From JAVJSD01 sp040219575 (GTDB lineage: Bacteria > Planctomycetota > Planctomycetia > Pirellulales > Pirellulaceae), in contig JAVJSD010000080.1 of NCBI GenBank assembly GCA_040219575.1, positions 62,001-126,000 of the forward strand: DNA of 64,000 bases. Direction: 5' to 3'. Under the pieces are notes generated by a model that saw only the letters and a program-made list of their open reading frames with translations, was not told the origin of the DNA and ran no database searches. Positions 62,773 to 64,000 of this stretch are shown one piece after another. A program made the translations under genes and the position numbers. Numbering within the stretch: position 1 is the stretch's first letter; each line of letters begins with the position of its first letter.

Positions 62773-63789
62773 ATGACCGATCGCAACAAGACGCTTTTGC
62801 GGACGGCCGTCCGTATTCACGATCAGCTCGCCAGGTCGCCAACGCAATCGGTGAGCATTGGCCTGCTGGATGTCGCGTCGGACATCTGTCTGGATGTCGC
62901 CCGCCGGCTTCGCAAGGCGGAAGCTCGCAACTGGCAGGCGGCAACCGACAAGCTACGCTGCGACCTGGCGAGTTCGCTCGACCAATTGCGGGAGTGCGCG
63001 GCGGACGTCCGTCGCTCGCTCGATCCGGCGCCTACGCCAATTGTGCTGCCCGCACCGCAGATCTATCACGACCTGCTCGCTCTGCACCAGGAATTCCATG
63101 CAGTCGAGATCGATTTGCGCCAGCGCAAAATCACCTGTCAGACCGCTCCCATTGAACTGGACGATCTCTACCTGGGACCGTTCAACATCATCCTGAGTTT
63201 GGACGTGATGTGCGATGGTGACCCCTATCAGGTGGTCGCCATCGATCCGTTCCCGGCCGACGCGAACAGCAACGTCACGCATCCGCACGTCGAGGGCGAC
63301 AGGCTTTGCGAGGGCGACGCCCGAGCGCCGATCCAACGTGCGCTCCGGCAAGGCCGGCTGTTCGACTTCTTCTTGATCGTCCGACAGACGCTTGAAACGT
63401 ACAACCCGGGCAGCGCGTACGTGGATCTCGAAGAGTGGACCGGGCCGCGCTGCGAGGACTGCGATGGCCGGGCGGCAGATCCGTTCACGTGCCAAGGTTG
63501 CTCGGCCACTCTCTGCGACGAATGTGTATTCGAGTGTGTCGGCTGCAACGCGATCGCCTGCGGCGCCTGCAAGACGATCTGCGAAGCGTGCCACGAACCG
63601 TATTGTTCCGAATGCCTGACGCCTTGCAGAACCTGCAAGACTTCCATTTGCGAGGAGTGCTCCACCAATGGCCAATGTCCAGACTGCGACCGAAAAGAAG
63701 AGGCCGACCAGACCGCGACGGCCGAGCAGCCCACGGCCGGTGCTGCGGTTCAGCCCCACGGCGTGGGCGAAGCTCATCTTCCTGCGTGA
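62773..63789 (+). CDS. E2-like ubiquitin-conjugating enzyme fused to a Cys-rich RING-like tail
   Basis: 338 aa from ATG 62773 (GGAGGAAAGGA upstream). The N-terminal about 110 residues are helical. About residues 110-225 form an E2-like (UBC-fold) domain with the HPN-like motif THPHVEGDRLCEG: His at 170, candidate catalytic Cys at 179. YNPGSAYVDLEEW follows. Residues about 227-303 hold 20 Cys in ten CxxC pairs (CEDC, CQGC, CDEC, CVGC, CGAC, CEAC, CSEC, CRTC, CEEC, CPDC), resembling tandem RING/treble-clef zinc binding. E2 and ligase-type module would thus be on one chain. The C-terminal end overlaps the JAB gene. Confidence 0.86.
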   Translation: MTDRNKTLLRTAVRIHDQLARSPTQSVSIGLLDVASDICLDVARRLRKAEARNWQAATDKLRCDLASSLDQLRECAADVRRSLDPAPTPIVLPAPQIYHDLLALHQEFHAVEIDLRQRKITCQTAPIELDDLYLGPFNIILSLDVMCDGDPYQVVAIDPFPADANSNVTHPHVEGDRLCEGDARAPIQRALRQGRLFDFFLIVRQTLETYNPGSAYVDLEEWTGPRCEDCDGRAADPFTCQGCSATLCDECVFECVGCNAIACGACKTICEACHEPYCSECLTPCRTCKTSICEECSTNGQCPDCDRKEEADQTATAEQPTAGAAVQPHGVGEAHLPA

Positions 63790-64000
63790 CTGCGGCGACA
63801 CGGAAGTCGGCGGGTTCGGTGTCTCGGCGAAGGACGATCCGCTGCTGGTTGAGGATGTCCGCCTGGTGCGGCAGAACTGCACCGCCGTCTCGGTCGAATT
63901 CGACGACGAGGCGGTGGCGGACTTCTTCGACGAGCAGGTCGATCTGGGCCGCCGGCCGGAGCAGTTCGCCCGCCTCTGGCTCCACACGCACCCGGGCGAC
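63668..64000 (+). CDS. JAB/JAMM metallopeptidase (3' truncated by window)
   Basis: At least 111 aa; continues past the right edge. ATG 63668 lies inside the E2 gene in another frame (122-bp overlap), with GAGGAG 10 bp upstream. A basic, Pro/Arg-rich leader (KKRPTRPRRPSSPRP) precedes the domain. JAMM residues are visible: Glu in TEVGGFG (about 46) and the zinc ligands in HTHPGD (His 106 and His 108). The final Ser/Asp of the motif would follow beyond the window. In ubiquitin-like systems these peptidases trim the modifier precursor or remove it from targets. Confidence 0.86.
   Translation, partial: MANVQTATEKKRPTRPRRPSSPRPVLRFSPTAWAKLIFLRDCGDTEVGGFGVSAKDDPLLVEDVRLVRQNCTAVSVEFDDEAVADFFDEQVDLGRRPEQFARLWLHTHPGD

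Overview
The window looks like chromosomal DNA from a Planctomycetes member, probably a Pirellulales-type bacterium. GC content is high. The genes that point there are a planctomycete cytochrome/DUF1592-type protein followed by a DUF1552 protein and a WD40 protein, a 71-residue lysine-tailed small basic protein of the Planctomycetes-Verrucomicrobia-Chlamydiae type, a Ser/Thr kinase with TPR-like repeats next to a sigma-region-4-like protein, PQQ-type and WD40 propellers, a sulfatase, and two short membrane proteins that begin with an NPYxxP motif. No database search was possible, so family names rest on motifs read from the translations.

Positions 1-48.4 kb look like chromosomal backbone. In order they hold a WD40 fragment, a run of small unknown genes and a cyclic-nucleotide-domain flavoprotein that resembles thioredoxin reductase but lacks CxxC. 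These are followed by an SGNH-like exported protein, a D-2-hydroxyacid dehydrogenase, transketolase and the kinase locus. A cluster on the minus strand (18.5-28.0 kb) holds two transglutaminase-type proteins, two circularly permuted ATP-grasp proteins and alpha-E domains, and probably makes or remodels a peptide-like product. Next come a PilZ-like protein, a LarA-like racemase, the small basic protein, clpX, KDPG aldolase, the cytochrome/DUF1552/WD40 operon (ATGA overlaps), glmS and a sulfatase. Gaps between these genes carry palindromic dispersed repeats and simple-sequence arrays.

Positions 48.5-64.0 kb look like a mobile or accessory island. It opens with two homologous tyrosine recombinases overlapping by 4 bp. 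An excisionase-like protein, a tRNA-3'-end-like fragment, genes of unknown function and a large serine recombinase with two C-terminal HTH-like repeats follow. From 57.4 kb to the right edge every gene is on the plus strand, tightly spaced and mostly preceded by a strong Shine-Dalgarno. These genes are DUF1257 (Ycf35-like), DUF2997, a TOPRIM protein, a Ycf46-like AAA ATPase, two tiny membrane proteins, three genes of unknown function, a ubiquitin-like beta-grasp protein, an E2-like protein fused to a Cys-rich RING-like tail, and a JAB/JAMM peptidase cut by the window edge.

The last three genes form the core of a bacterial ubiquitin-like conjugation system: modifier, E2 with candidate ligase tail, and deconjugase or processing peptidase. 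No E1 is visible, and it may lie past position 64000. The link to a Ycf46-type ATPase, Ycf35-like protein and TOPRIM protein inside a recombinase-bearing island is the most interesting part of the window.
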